This document shows, piece after piece, positions 6,845 through 13,792 of a stretch of DNA of 19,243 nucleotides. The notes under the pieces are model-generated. The model was not told where the DNA came from and did no database searches. It saw nothing but the letters and a program-made list of their open reading frames with translations. Made by a program: the position numbers and the translations under genes. The stretch is taken from the NCBI GenBank assembly GCA_044868105.1, contig JBIOWC010000257.1, positions 1-19,243 on the forward strand. Direction: 5' to 3'. Within the stretch, counting starts at the first letter, position 1, and each line of letters starts with the position of its first letter. Source of the DNA: JBFMDH01 sp044868105. GTDB lineage: Bacteria; Acidobacteriota; Blastocatellia; UBA7656.

Positions 6845-8413
6845 ATGAACCGGCAGGCAATTCGTGATTTCTTCATCACCGTCTTTTTTCTAGGTCTTTC
6901 GTTTATCATCGCTTTACTGAGCGCGATTGCGGCCGAGCAATTGCAACCCCGCATGGCGGCCATCGCTGCGGCCATCTCTCTGTTGCTGGCAACCATCGGC
7001 GCCATCTATATCATTCCGCGTCTGGCGCGCAACATTCGCCTTGAAATGTTGCGCTTTGCGGTCCGCACCTCGGTAACCGTCGAAGGGGTTCTCTTTTTTA
7101 TCTTTCTTCTGGTCATCGGATTTTCGGCTTGGAATACCGGAAACAATCTGCTTTACCTGGTGCTGTCGGCGATGATTGCCTTTTTGATAGCGGCAAATTT
7201 GATTGGCCGAGTGACGCTTTCAGATGTCTCCGTGCAACTGCGATTTCCTGACCATATCTTCGCGGGCGAACCGGCGAACTTGAATATCAGCGTTACCAAC
7301 CATAAACGGTTTCTGCCCAGTTACAGTTTTGTCATCGAAGCGCTATCCGATAAGGATGATGATTATGTGAAAGCCAAGCGCGAAATTGAAAAACGCGCCG
7401 CCGCAAAATCGTCAACGGCTGATGAGGATGACGAAAACGAGGAGACCTTACAAAAATCCGGACTCGGCAAGCTCGCCTATTTTTTATTGATTCCGGCGCA
7501 AACCTCAGCGCGCCAGCGCATTCAACATACCTTTGCAAAACGCGGGCGTTATCAAATCACCGGGTTTCGCATGGCTTCGAAATTTCCTGCCGGATTTTTC
7601 AAGAAATGGCGGCGCATTGACGCCACCGGCGAAATCATTGTTTACCCGAAGCCGCAAAGCATTGATGATTATTATCACACCTTGCCGATTCTTGCCGGAC
7701 AGGTGCAAAGCCAGATTAGAGGGTATGGCGATGAGTTATATACCATTCGGCGTTATCTGCCTTCGGATCAGATGAAGCACATTGATTGGAAAGCGACGGC
7801 GAAAGCTTCCGAGTTAATGGTGCGCGAATACACCCGCGAAGATGAGCGGCGATTGATTATTGTTTTAGATACGGTGCGCCGGATGCCGCGCAAAGGCCAG
7901 GATAAAAAAGCGGCGGTTGATAAATCTGCCGCGCCGGAAAACCCAGCGGACGATTCAATCAGGGATAGCTTTGAAGATAAATTTGAAAAGGCCATCATCC
8001 AGGCCGCCTCTCTGGCGAATCATTTTATTTTTGAACAATCGGAAGTGGAGTTAATCACTACCGATGAAACGCTCAACGTGGGTTCGGGTTCGGGCCATGA
8101 CCATCTCTATAAATTGCTGCGTTCGCTGGCCATGGCGGAGCCGATAAATTTGCTCAAGGAGGAGCCGGAAGCCAAGCCGGAACCTCCCGATAAACGGGGC
8201 TTTTTAAGCCGGCTTTTCGGGGCTGACGAACCTGAAGAAATTGAGAAACCCCTGACCGATGCAGCGCCCTTCACGGATTGGAAATCGTTCGACACGGTGC
8301 CGGTGCTAGCCGATGAACGCCGCTATAAAATTTTACTTACCTCGGCTCCAAAGGGAACGATTCCGGCGAATGTGTGGCGCAGCACGCACGTCGTTTTTAT
8401 GGAAGAGCTTTAA
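6845..8413 (+). CDS. DUF58 domain membrane protein
   Basis: Membrane-anchored partner of the MoxR ATPase, 522 residues. Hydrophobic segments lie at about residues 8-30, 37-60 and 80-120. The DUF58 core near residues 295-345 reads YGDELYTIRRYLPSDQMKHI, then DWKATAKASELMVREY, then a vWA-like strand LIIVLD. Three highly charged low-complexity stretches interrupt the protein, around residues 185-210, 350-375 and 445-480, making it longer than usual DUF58 proteins. The start is ATG 6845 with GAGG overlapping the upstream stop codon; a GTG at 6824 would overlap the ATPase gene. Its stop overlaps the next start (TAATG), so translation is coupled. The biochemical role of DUF58 proteins is not settled; a link to envelope assembly or stress is inference. 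Confidence 0.93.
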   Translation: MNRQAIRDFFITVFFLGLSFIIALLSAIAAEQLQPRMAAIAAAISLLLATIGAIYIIPRLARNIRLEMLRFAVRTSVTVEGVLFFIFLLVIGFSAWNTGNNLLYLVLSAMIAFLIAANLIGRVTLSDVSVQLRFPDHIFAGEPANLNISVTNHKRFLPSYSFVIEALSDKDDDYVKAKREIEKRAAAKSSTADEDDENEETLQKSGLGKLAYFLLIPAQTSARQRIQHTFAKRGRYQITGFRMASKFPAGFFKKWRRIDATGEIIVYPKPQSIDDYYHTLPILAGQVQSQIRGYGDELYTIRRYLPSDQMKHIDWKATAKASELMVREYTREDERRLIIVLDTVRRMPRKGQDKKAAVDKSAAPENPADDSIRDSFEDKFEKAIIQAASLANHFIFEQSEVELITTDETLNVGSGSGHDHLYKLLRSLAMAEPINLLKEEPEAKPEPPDKRGFLSRLFGADEPEEIEKPLTDAAPFTDWKSFDTVPVLADERRYKILLTSAPKGTIPANVWRSTHVVFMEEL

Positions 8414-10782
8414 TGAAGTTCGATACCTATTTCAGAATGACCTCTTACGCGTTGATTGCGTCGGCGTTTCTCGCCATGGCGATGACCGGCGAAGTTGACG
8501 CGCTATCCGTCATTCTCTATTCGAGCGCCTTTGCGGGGGCGTTTTATCTTGATGCCAAAGGGGTAAAAAAATGGCGGCCGCGGGAATGGGTTTGGCGATT
8601 GCTCACGGCTTTATATATTCCGCTTATGCTGGCGGATTCACTGATATCTCAAAATCGCATCCTGGCCTTGGTACATCTGTCGTTGTTTGCTTCGGCCGTC
8701 AAACTTTTCCAAGACAAAGTTGACCGCGATTGGGTCTTTCTTTATCTCATCGCCTTCTTTCAGATGCTTCTGGCATCGGGCCTAACCTTCAATGCGACCT
8801 TCGTCGGTTCTTTAATCGCCTTTGTATTTTTCTTTATTACGACGCTTGCGGCATTTGAAATTCGTCGCACCCGCCGCAACATCGAACAAGGCAAAGATGA
8901 AACGATTACGCGCTTGAAACCCAGGCCCGTGAAATCATCCGCGAAAGAGTCGTTGGCCGCTCACCATAGCCCCCGCGTCGGCCGTGTGCGCTATCTTTTG
9001 AGCGCCTCGATTTTGCAAATCATTATTGTCTCGGCGCTGGCCTTTCCGTTGTTTTTCCTGATTCCGCGATTCAATAGCGCCAGTCTGGCGAGCAATCTGG
9101 GTGAAGGCACAGCGCTGACCGGTTTTTCCAATACCGTTGAATTGGGAAAAATTGCCGAAATCAAAGAGAATCATCGCGTCGTGATGCGCGTGAAGTTGAA
9201 TAAACGGCCGGGCCGATTCATTCGCTGGCGCGGCATCGCTTTAGAAAATTACAACGGCAATGCCTGGTCTGTGGTGCAAATAGCGGAGCGTGCCCGAAGT
9301 AAATTTCAAACCCAGATTAGCGAAGATAAACAAGAGGATGCCAATTTCGAGCGGTTGCATCTGTTTGACCCGCCGCTTTTTGAGCAGCCATTGAGGGAGG
9401 AGAACTTAGAACAGCGAATCATCTTAGAGCCGCTTTCTACAGATACCCTCTTTGCGGCGCACGGCGCGAAAAGCATAAGAGGGCGCACGGCGCGGGTCTT
9501 GCAAGATAAGTACTCCGGCGCCTTATTTACCAGTATCAGGGGGCGGTTTCAATATTCGGTTTCATCGAATATCAGTGTGCCCAGTGAAGATGAACTCCGC
9601 GCTGATAATTCAACCGACTACCCGGGTGAAATTAACCGCCTTTATTTACAAAAACCCGAATCCTTTGACCCGCGCATCAGAAAGCTGACCCAGGAGATCA
9701 CGCGCACCGCCAAGACCAATTATGACAAAGCCGCCGCGATTCAAAATTATTTGAAGACCGAATTGCGTTACACCCTTGATTTGAAAACCGTAGGTCCCGA
9801 TCCGTTGGCCGCATTTTTGTTCGAGACCAAAGAAGGACATTGCGAATACTTTGCCACCGCCATGGTGATGATGCTTCGCTCAATCGGCATTCCGGCGCGC
9901 ATCGTCAATGGTTTCCAGATGGGCGAATATAATTCGCTCAACGATCTATACACGGTGCGCGAAAGCGACGCGCACTCTTGGGTGGAGGTCTTTTTTCTCC
10001 ACAACGAGGCGCCGGCCAGCCTGGCGTCCAACACCGGTTCGCCCGCTTCACCTTTACCCAGAGAAGTGGACTGGCGCGGCAAGGGCATCTGGGTTGAGTT
10101 TGACCCTACGCCATCGGCGGGAATCAACGATTATTCGCAAGGCGGATTGCGCGCTTCGCTCAGAAAATATATGGATGCGATGGAAGTCTTCTGGCTCGAT
10201 TACGTGGTCACCTTAGATCGCGACGAGCAGGCTTCGTTAATGGTGGAAATCCAACATCGTTTGATGGAAATTAAAAACCGGGCGCTGGGTTATTACAAAT
10301 CGCTGAAAGCCTGGTTCAAAAATTTAATTCAAAACTTGGCCGGCACGTCACAAATGAATTCACTGGCGCTGGTAAAACTGAGCGGGATGCTGGTCTTTTT
10401 ATTGCTGGCGCTGGCCGCAATCTTCATGGTCATCGCTTACAAAAAACGTAGAAAGATGACGCCTACCGGTTATAACCCCTGGTGGTATCGCTGGTTTATT
10501 GTGCCGATTCTGCGAAGAATAAAATTCAGAAAACGCGATCACCGAGCTTCGGTGATTCTGTTTTATGAGCAAATGTTAGCCGTTGTGGCAAAGGCCGGAT
10601 TGGTTAAAACGCCGGATCAAACACCCATGGAATTTGCCGCTACCTCGGGTTATGCGCAAATCCGTGAAATCACCTCGCTGTATAATCGTGTGCGCTTTGG
10701 TAAAGCAAACCTGGATGAGGGAGAGGTGCGCAGAATTTCTGATTTGCTGGCCAATTTGAAGCAGGCGATTCAGCAAAGATAA
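8413..10782 (+). CDS. Transglutaminase-like membrane protein (TgpA type, DUF3488/DUF4129)
   Basis: Large 789-residue membrane protein with a cysteine-protease-like transglutaminase domain facing the periplasm, by analogy with TgpA. The first ~190 residues hold several hydrophobic helices (DUF3488 region), ending with a helix near 195-215 that reaches FFLIPRFNS. The catalytic triad is visible: Cys477 in EGHCEYFATA, His521 in SDAHSWVE and Asp564 in EFDPTPSAG. The His-to-Asp stretch is 43 residues, longer than usual, with a Pro/Ser/Ala-rich insert around 527-552. A last membrane helix (LVFLLLALAAIFMVIAY) is followed by a cytoplasmic DUF4129-like tail containing FYEQMLAVVAKAGL. The start ATG overlaps the DUF58 stop by one base. 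It is the last gene of the operon. Substrate unknown. Confidence 0.94.
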   Translation: MKFDTYFRMTSYALIASAFLAMAMTGEVDALSVILYSSAFAGAFYLDAKGVKKWRPREWVWRLLTALYIPLMLADSLISQNRILALVHLSLFASAVKLFQDKVDRDWVFLYLIAFFQMLLASGLTFNATFVGSLIAFVFFFITTLAAFEIRRTRRNIEQGKDETITRLKPRPVKSSAKESLAAHHSPRVGRVRYLLSASILQIIIVSALAFPLFFLIPRFNSASLASNLGEGTALTGFSNTVELGKIAEIKENHRVVMRVKLNKRPGRFIRWRGIALENYNGNAWSVVQIAERARSKFQTQISEDKQEDANFERLHLFDPPLFEQPLREENLEQRIILEPLSTDTLFAAHGAKSIRGRTARVLQDKYSGALFTSIRGRFQYSVSSNISVPSEDELRADNSTDYPGEINRLYLQKPESFDPRIRKLTQEITRTAKTNYDKAAAIQNYLKTELRYTLDLKTVGPDPLAAFLFETKEGHCEYFATAMVMMLRSIGIPARIVNGFQMGEYNSLNDLYTVRESDAHSWVEVFFLHNEAPASLASNTGSPASPLPREVDWRGKGIWVEFDPTPSAGINDYSQGGLRASLRKYMDAMEVFWLDYVVTLDRDEQASLMVEIQHRLMEIKNRALGYYKSLKAWFKNLIQNLAGTSQMNSLALVKLSGMLVFLLLALAAIFMVIAYKKRRKMTPTGYNPWWYRWFIVPILRRIKFRKRDHRASVILFYEQMLAVVAKAGLVKTPDQTPMEFAATSGYAQIREITSLYNRVRFGKANLDEGEVRRISDLLANLKQAIQQR

Positions 10783-10833
10783 AACCGTTCGGACACGGAA
10801 TCGGCTAGGGTAGCCAGGTTTAATGGACTGGCT

Positions 10834-10863
10834 TTGACAAGCAGTGAGTCCGTACCATAGCAT
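10834..10863 (+). promoter_or_regulatory. Sigma-70-type promoter for the cyclase/aldolase pair
   Basis: A perfect -35 TTGACA (10834-10839) is followed after 18 bases by TAGCAT (10858-10863), a four-of-six -10 match. It lies in the 108-base gap after the transglutaminase gene and 28 bases before the next ATG, with GAGGTAAGG just upstream of that ATG. It suggests the next two genes are a separate transcription unit. Confidence 0.5.
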
Positions 10864-10890
10864 ACCTCGCAGCAAAAAAGAGGTAAGGTT

Positions 10891-11517
10891 ATGAAGATAT
10901 TTGATGTGACGATGCCGATTTCAAAAGAACTCATCGTTTATCCGGGTGACCCACCCATTAAAATAAAACGCACGCAAACAATCGGAAAAAATGGAGCAAA
11001 ATATAATGTCAGCGCTTACTCTTTCGGTTCCCACACGGGAACCCATATAGACGCGCCGTTGCACCTGTTTCAAGATGGCCTTTCCGCCGATAATTTGCCG
11101 CTCGAAATGTTAATTGGTCCGGCGCGCGTAGTCGAGATTACCTCTCCGCGCATTGATGAAGAGGCTTTACAAGAATTTGATTTGACCGCCGATGTGCGGT
11201 TGTTATTCAAAACCCGCAATTCCTACCTTTGGGGAAGACCTGAATTTGTTCAAGAGTTTGTCTACATTACGCCGAAAGCCGCGAAATACCTGGTTCGAGA
11301 AGGCATCAAACTGGTCGGCATAGACTATCTTTCGGTTGAAAAATTTGGCTCCGAAGAACCGCTGGTTCATCTGGAGCTGCTGGGCGCGGGAACCATCCTT
11401 ATTGAAGGATTGAATCTACGTGAAGTTGAACCGGGCGATTATGAAATGATCTGCTTACCTTTAAAGGTGAAGGAAAGCGATGGCGCGCCGGCGCGGGTTA
11501 TTTTACGTCAGAGCTAG
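10891..11517 (+). CDS. Cyclase family protein (kynurenine formamidase-like metal hydrolase)
   Basis: Metal-dependent hydrolase of 208 residues in the family that includes arylformamidase KynB. The diagnostic metal-binding motif is complete: SHTGTHIDAPLH gives His48, His52, Asp54 and His58. Family hallmarks also occur at the N-terminus (DVTMPISKELIVYPGDPP) and late in the protein (LVHLELLGAGTILIEGLNL), where the later His and Glu of the active site are expected. There is no signal peptide. GAGGTAAGG precedes the ATG at a normal distance. It is separated by only 6 bases from the aldolase homologue, so the two are probably co-expressed. No other tryptophan-degradation gene is in the window, so a kynurenine role is unproven; hydrolysis or dehydration of another small acid or lactone is equally possible. 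Confidence 0.92.
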   Translation: MKIFDVTMPISKELIVYPGDPPIKIKRTQTIGKNGAKYNVSAYSFGSHTGTHIDAPLHLFQDGLSADNLPLEMLIGPARVVEITSPRIDEEALQEFDLTADVRLLFKTRNSYLWGRPEFVQEFVYITPKAAKYLVREGIKLVGIDYLSVEKFGSEEPLVHLELLGAGTILIEGLNLREVEPGDYEMICLPLKVKESDGAPARVILRQS

Positions 11518-11523
11518 CTTCTA

Positions 11524-12168
11524 ATGAATGATACAGAGTTTATCAACTTCGTTCAGGAGAATCGAATCTTCGCCTTTTTGCGTGCCGATTCGGCAAATAC
11601 GGCTTTGCGGGCGGCGGAAGCGGCAATCATCGGCGGCCTTAAACTCATCGAAGTTTCGCTCGCCACCCCTGGCGAGTTTCGCGTCATTTCAGAACTCTGT
11701 CGTCTGTTTGGCGACCGCGCTTGTATCGGCGCCGGGTCAGTGACCGGCGAAGAGCAAATCGACCGCGCGGTTAAAAGTGGCGCGGAATTTATCAGCCTGC
11801 CCTTTACCAATAACCTGTTGATTGACGCTTGCCGCCGGCGCCGGGTTTTTCCTTTAGTTGGCGCGCTGACCCCTACAGAAATCTTTAATGTTTGGATGGC
11901 CGGCATCCCGCTCATCACGGTGTTTCCGGCTTCATTGATTGGCGGCGCCGATTATCTTGCTGCCCTCACCGCGCGCCTGAATGGCATTCGTCTGGTGGCC
12001 GCGGGCGATGTCAGTCCCGAAAATATGAGCGACTATTTTTCGGCCGGCGCTTTTGCCATCAGCGTCGGCAAAAGGCTGTTTGCGCGGGGCGATTTGCTCA
12101 ATGAAAATTATGTCGCCATCGCCGAGCGCGCGCGCGGCCTGCGGATTCAAGCGGGCGTCGGTTTATAA
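11524..12168 (+). CDS. KDPG/KHG aldolase family protein lacking the Schiff-base lysine
   Basis: A 214-residue TIM-barrel protein clearly related to 2-dehydro-3-deoxy-phosphogluconate aldolase. It has FLRAD at the first strand, IEVSLATP with the expected catalytic Glu43, IGAGSV, then GALTPTEIF and VFPASLIGG. In active family members the strand before FPA reads K-x-F-P-A, with the Lys forming the Schiff base. Here it is T-V-F-P-A, with Thr132 encoded by acg at the Lys position. The Arg of the E-V-T-L-R-T motif is replaced by Ala47, and the phosphate-binding P-T-G-G-I is AAGDV. The barrel is full length with no frameshift. It is therefore an altered or non-catalytic homologue, or an enzyme on another substrate. 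No Shine-Dalgarno is visible; translation is probably coupled to the cyclase 6 bases upstream. Confidence 0.88.
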   Translation: MNDTEFINFVQENRIFAFLRADSANTALRAAEAAIIGGLKLIEVSLATPGEFRVISELCRLFGDRACIGAGSVTGEEQIDRAVKSGAEFISLPFTNNLLIDACRRRRVFPLVGALTPTEIFNVWMAGIPLITVFPASLIGGADYLAALTARLNGIRLVAAGDVSPENMSDYFSAGAFAISVGKRLFARGDLLNENYVAIAERARGLRIQAGVGL

Positions 12169-12215
12169 CCGTTCGCTGAATTTTTACTGCACGATTTCAT
12201 TCAATCGCTTACCTT

Positions 12216-12245
12216 ATGGTTTCCCCACAACCCCAAATGGTTTAC
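12216..12245 (+). promoter_or_regulatory. Paired direct repeats upstream of the sigma-54 promoter
   Basis: ATGGTTTCC at 12216-12224 and ATGGTTTAC at 12237-12245 start 21 bases apart, two helical turns, so they face the same side of the DNA. They lie about 75 to 105 bases upstream of the -24 element, where a bacterial enhancer-binding protein would be expected to bind. This is a candidate site only. Confidence 0.3.
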
Positions 12246-12318
12246 TTTTCGGCGACCGACTTCTGCCCGGCTAGTTAAAACCCCTTGAAAAAGCCGCTTT
12301 TAGCCAGCCCTCTGCCGT

Positions 12319-12333
12319 TGGCACGATGCTTGC
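12319..12333 (+). promoter_or_regulatory. Sigma-54 (RpoN) promoter, -24/-12
   Basis: TGGCACG at 12319-12325, four bases, then TTGC at 12330-12333 matches the sigma-54 consensus TGGCACG-N4-TTGC exactly, with GG and GC 10 bases apart. Transcription would start near 12345 and leave a leader of about 38 bases containing a strong GGAGGA ribosome site (12370-12375) before the ATG at 12383. It also rules out the in-frame ATG at 12326, which lies inside the promoter. Confidence 0.85.
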
Positions 12334-12382
12334 CCTAATTAAGCTTGCTAAAACGCAATTGAAACGAACGGAGGACAGTAAG

Positions 12383-12778
12383 ATGATGAAAAGATTTAGC
12401 ATGGCAATTTTGAGTTTGGTTATTATGTTTGGCGCCGTCAGCGTATCCAATGCCCAATCGTTCGGTGGCCGTATGTCAACCAGAGATAAAGTGAAATGGA
12501 TTGGCGGCGGCGCTGCCGCAGGTGCGGTAATCGGTGGGTTGCTCAACGGCAGAAAAGGCGCGGCCATCGGCGCAGCCGTGGGTGGAGCAGCCGGCGCTGG
12601 CACGGTTTATATCAAAGGTAAGCGCGAAGAAGAGCGTTATGGTCGCTACAATGACCGACGTTATTATGATAATGGTCGCTATTATGACAATGGCCGTTAT
12701 TACGATAATGACCGCTATAACAACGGTCGGTTTAGAAATACCAGTCGCTTTGATAGTAGAGGCCGACGCTGCAACTAA
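12383..12778 (+). CDS. Secreted glycine-zipper protein with Arg-Tyr-Tyr-Asp-Asn-Gly repeats
   Basis: A small exported protein of 131 residues. The signal peptide spans residues 1-24 (Lys/Arg start, hydrophobic core SMAILSLVIMFGAVSV, cleavage after SNA). A glycine-zipper segment follows at about 40-74, with small residues at regular spacing (GGGAAAGAVIGGLL, then GAAIGAAVGGAAGAG), as in membrane-inserting or outer-membrane zipper proteins. The C-terminal 45 residues are basic and Tyr/Asn-rich, with three copies of RYYDN(G/D) at residues 93-110, and end near a lone Cys (RRCN). The start ATG 12383 is set by GGAGGA 7 bases upstream. A sigma-54 promoter precedes it, so expression is probably switched on by an enhancer-binding protein in response to stress, nitrogen or an envelope signal. 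Function is unknown; the family resemblance is to general glycine-zipper proteins. Confidence 0.88.
   Translation: MMKRFSMAILSLVIMFGAVSVSNAQSFGGRMSTRDKVKWIGGGAAAGAVIGGLLNGRKGAAIGAAVGGAAGAGTVYIKGKREEERYGRYNDRRYYDNGRYYDNGRYYDNDRYNNGRFRNTSRFDSRGRRCN
12659..12712 (+). repeat. Three tandem 18-base coding repeats
   Basis: Units at 12659-12676, 12677-12694 and 12695-12712 encode RYYDNG, RYYDNG and RYYDND, followed by the degenerate RYNNG. Codons differ only at third positions plus the last codon, so the array looks like a recent in-frame duplication that could vary in copy number between strains. Confidence 0.85.
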
Positions 12779-12822
12779 TTCGCCAGTCGCTTCCGCGTCG
12801 CCCCTTCTGGTAATCTTCAAAT

Positions 12823-13767
12823 ATGAAAAAGGCGGCGAGGTTTATTAAATTTTTTATGATACCGCTAATGGCAAACCTTATGCTGTTAGCGGTTTTTGCT
12901 TTTGCGCCATCTGCACAGGCGTTGCAAAAAGCAAACCTGCAAAAGCGAAAAGTTGTGGCGCGCGGTTATCTGACCGCCACGCGTGAACTATTTCAGATTG
13001 TGACCTGGCAGATGGCAAACCCTTCTTCAGGGGATTTGCCTTATGCCAAAGCTCATCTTGCCATTGAGACGATTGGCAAAGGCTCGCGAACCGTTTGGGA
13101 AACCGACGGCGGCGATAGTCAATACCTGGTTGATGCGGTGCAACTTGCGGATTTGGACAAAGACGGGGTGCCGGAGATTATCAGTCTGTGGTGGGTTGGC
13201 GCATCAGCAGGCGCAGAACTCAGAGTTTTTCACTGGGACACCGCGAATAAATCTTTTTCGGAAATTGCCTCAGAGCTTGGCGGCATCTATCGCTATAAAA
13301 TCACGGCATCGAAAGCTCCGCGCCTACTCGTTTACACGCGCTCTGAGCGTTCGGCATCGTCGCCTGCTCCCACGGATGAGTATGAATTAAGCAATGCCAA
13401 ATTAGCGCTTGTTGAAAAGAAGGGAAATAAAAAGCCAGTGAATGAACCAACCCAAACCGAATGCGGAATTGAAGGTGAAGCGGTCATTGGTCCAATGAGA
13501 CCCGTCATCAGGGTGAATGTTCCGGCCCCGAACACCGCGCCATATCAAACAACGTTGGTGGTGGTAACGGCCAAGGAAAGGCGTGAAATCACCCGCTTTG
13601 AAACCGGTTCTGATGGGAAGTTCCGCGTCAAGCTGCCACCCGGTGAATATATTGTCCTACCGGTTCGGCAAGGCAAAATCGGCGGACGGGCGAGTGAAGA
13701 ACAGGTAGTTGTGATGGCCGGGAAATTCACGCACGTTCGTATGACGTTCGATAGCGGCATGCGTTAA
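12823..13767 (+). CDS. Secreted protein with calcium-type loop and carboxypeptidase-regulatory-like C-terminal domain
   Basis: An exported protein of 314 residues with no specific family name that I recognise. The signal peptide runs to about residue 33 (basic start, MIPLMANLMLLAVFAF core, cleavage after AQA). Residues ~110-120 hold LADLDKDGVPEI, a DxDxDG loop as in FG-GAP/VCBS repeats. The last ~100 residues look like a transthyretin or carboxypeptidase-regulatory fold: GIEGEAVIGPMRP, then PYQTTLVVVTA, then GSDGKFRVKLPPGEYIVLP. The ATG at 12823 has only a weak ribosome site. It follows the glycine-zipper gene after 44 bases without a terminator, so it may be read from the same sigma-54 promoter. 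It converges on lpxK with 25 bases between the stops. Periplasmic or outer-surface location is likely; function unknown. Confidence 0.82.
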   Translation: MKKAARFIKFFMIPLMANLMLLAVFAFAPSAQALQKANLQKRKVVARGYLTATRELFQIVTWQMANPSSGDLPYAKAHLAIETIGKGSRTVWETDGGDSQYLVDAVQLADLDKDGVPEIISLWWVGASAGAELRVFHWDTANKSFSEIASELGGIYRYKITASKAPRLLVYTRSERSASSPAPTDEYELSNAKLALVEKKGNKKPVNEPTQTECGIEGEAVIGPMRPVIRVNVPAPNTAPYQTTLVVVTAKERREITRFETGSDGKFRVKLPPGEYIVLPVRQGKIGGRASEEQVVVMAGKFTHVRMTFDSGMR

Positions 13768-13792
13768 ACATAGAAAAGTTTGCCTGAATGAT

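Noticed and set aside
8374..8412. Longer N-terminus for the transglutaminase-like protein
   Set aside because: It would overlap the DUF58 gene by 40 bases; the TAATG overlap at 8411-8415 is the normal coupled start.
12159..12171. CGGTT/AACCG hairpin at the end of the aldolase homologue as a terminator
   Set aside because: The stem is only 5 pairs, overlaps the stop codon and is not followed directly by a T-run.
12326..12382. Upstream ATG extending the glycine-zipper protein
   Set aside because: The ATG is inside the sigma-54 promoter and would put 19 residues before a clear signal peptide.
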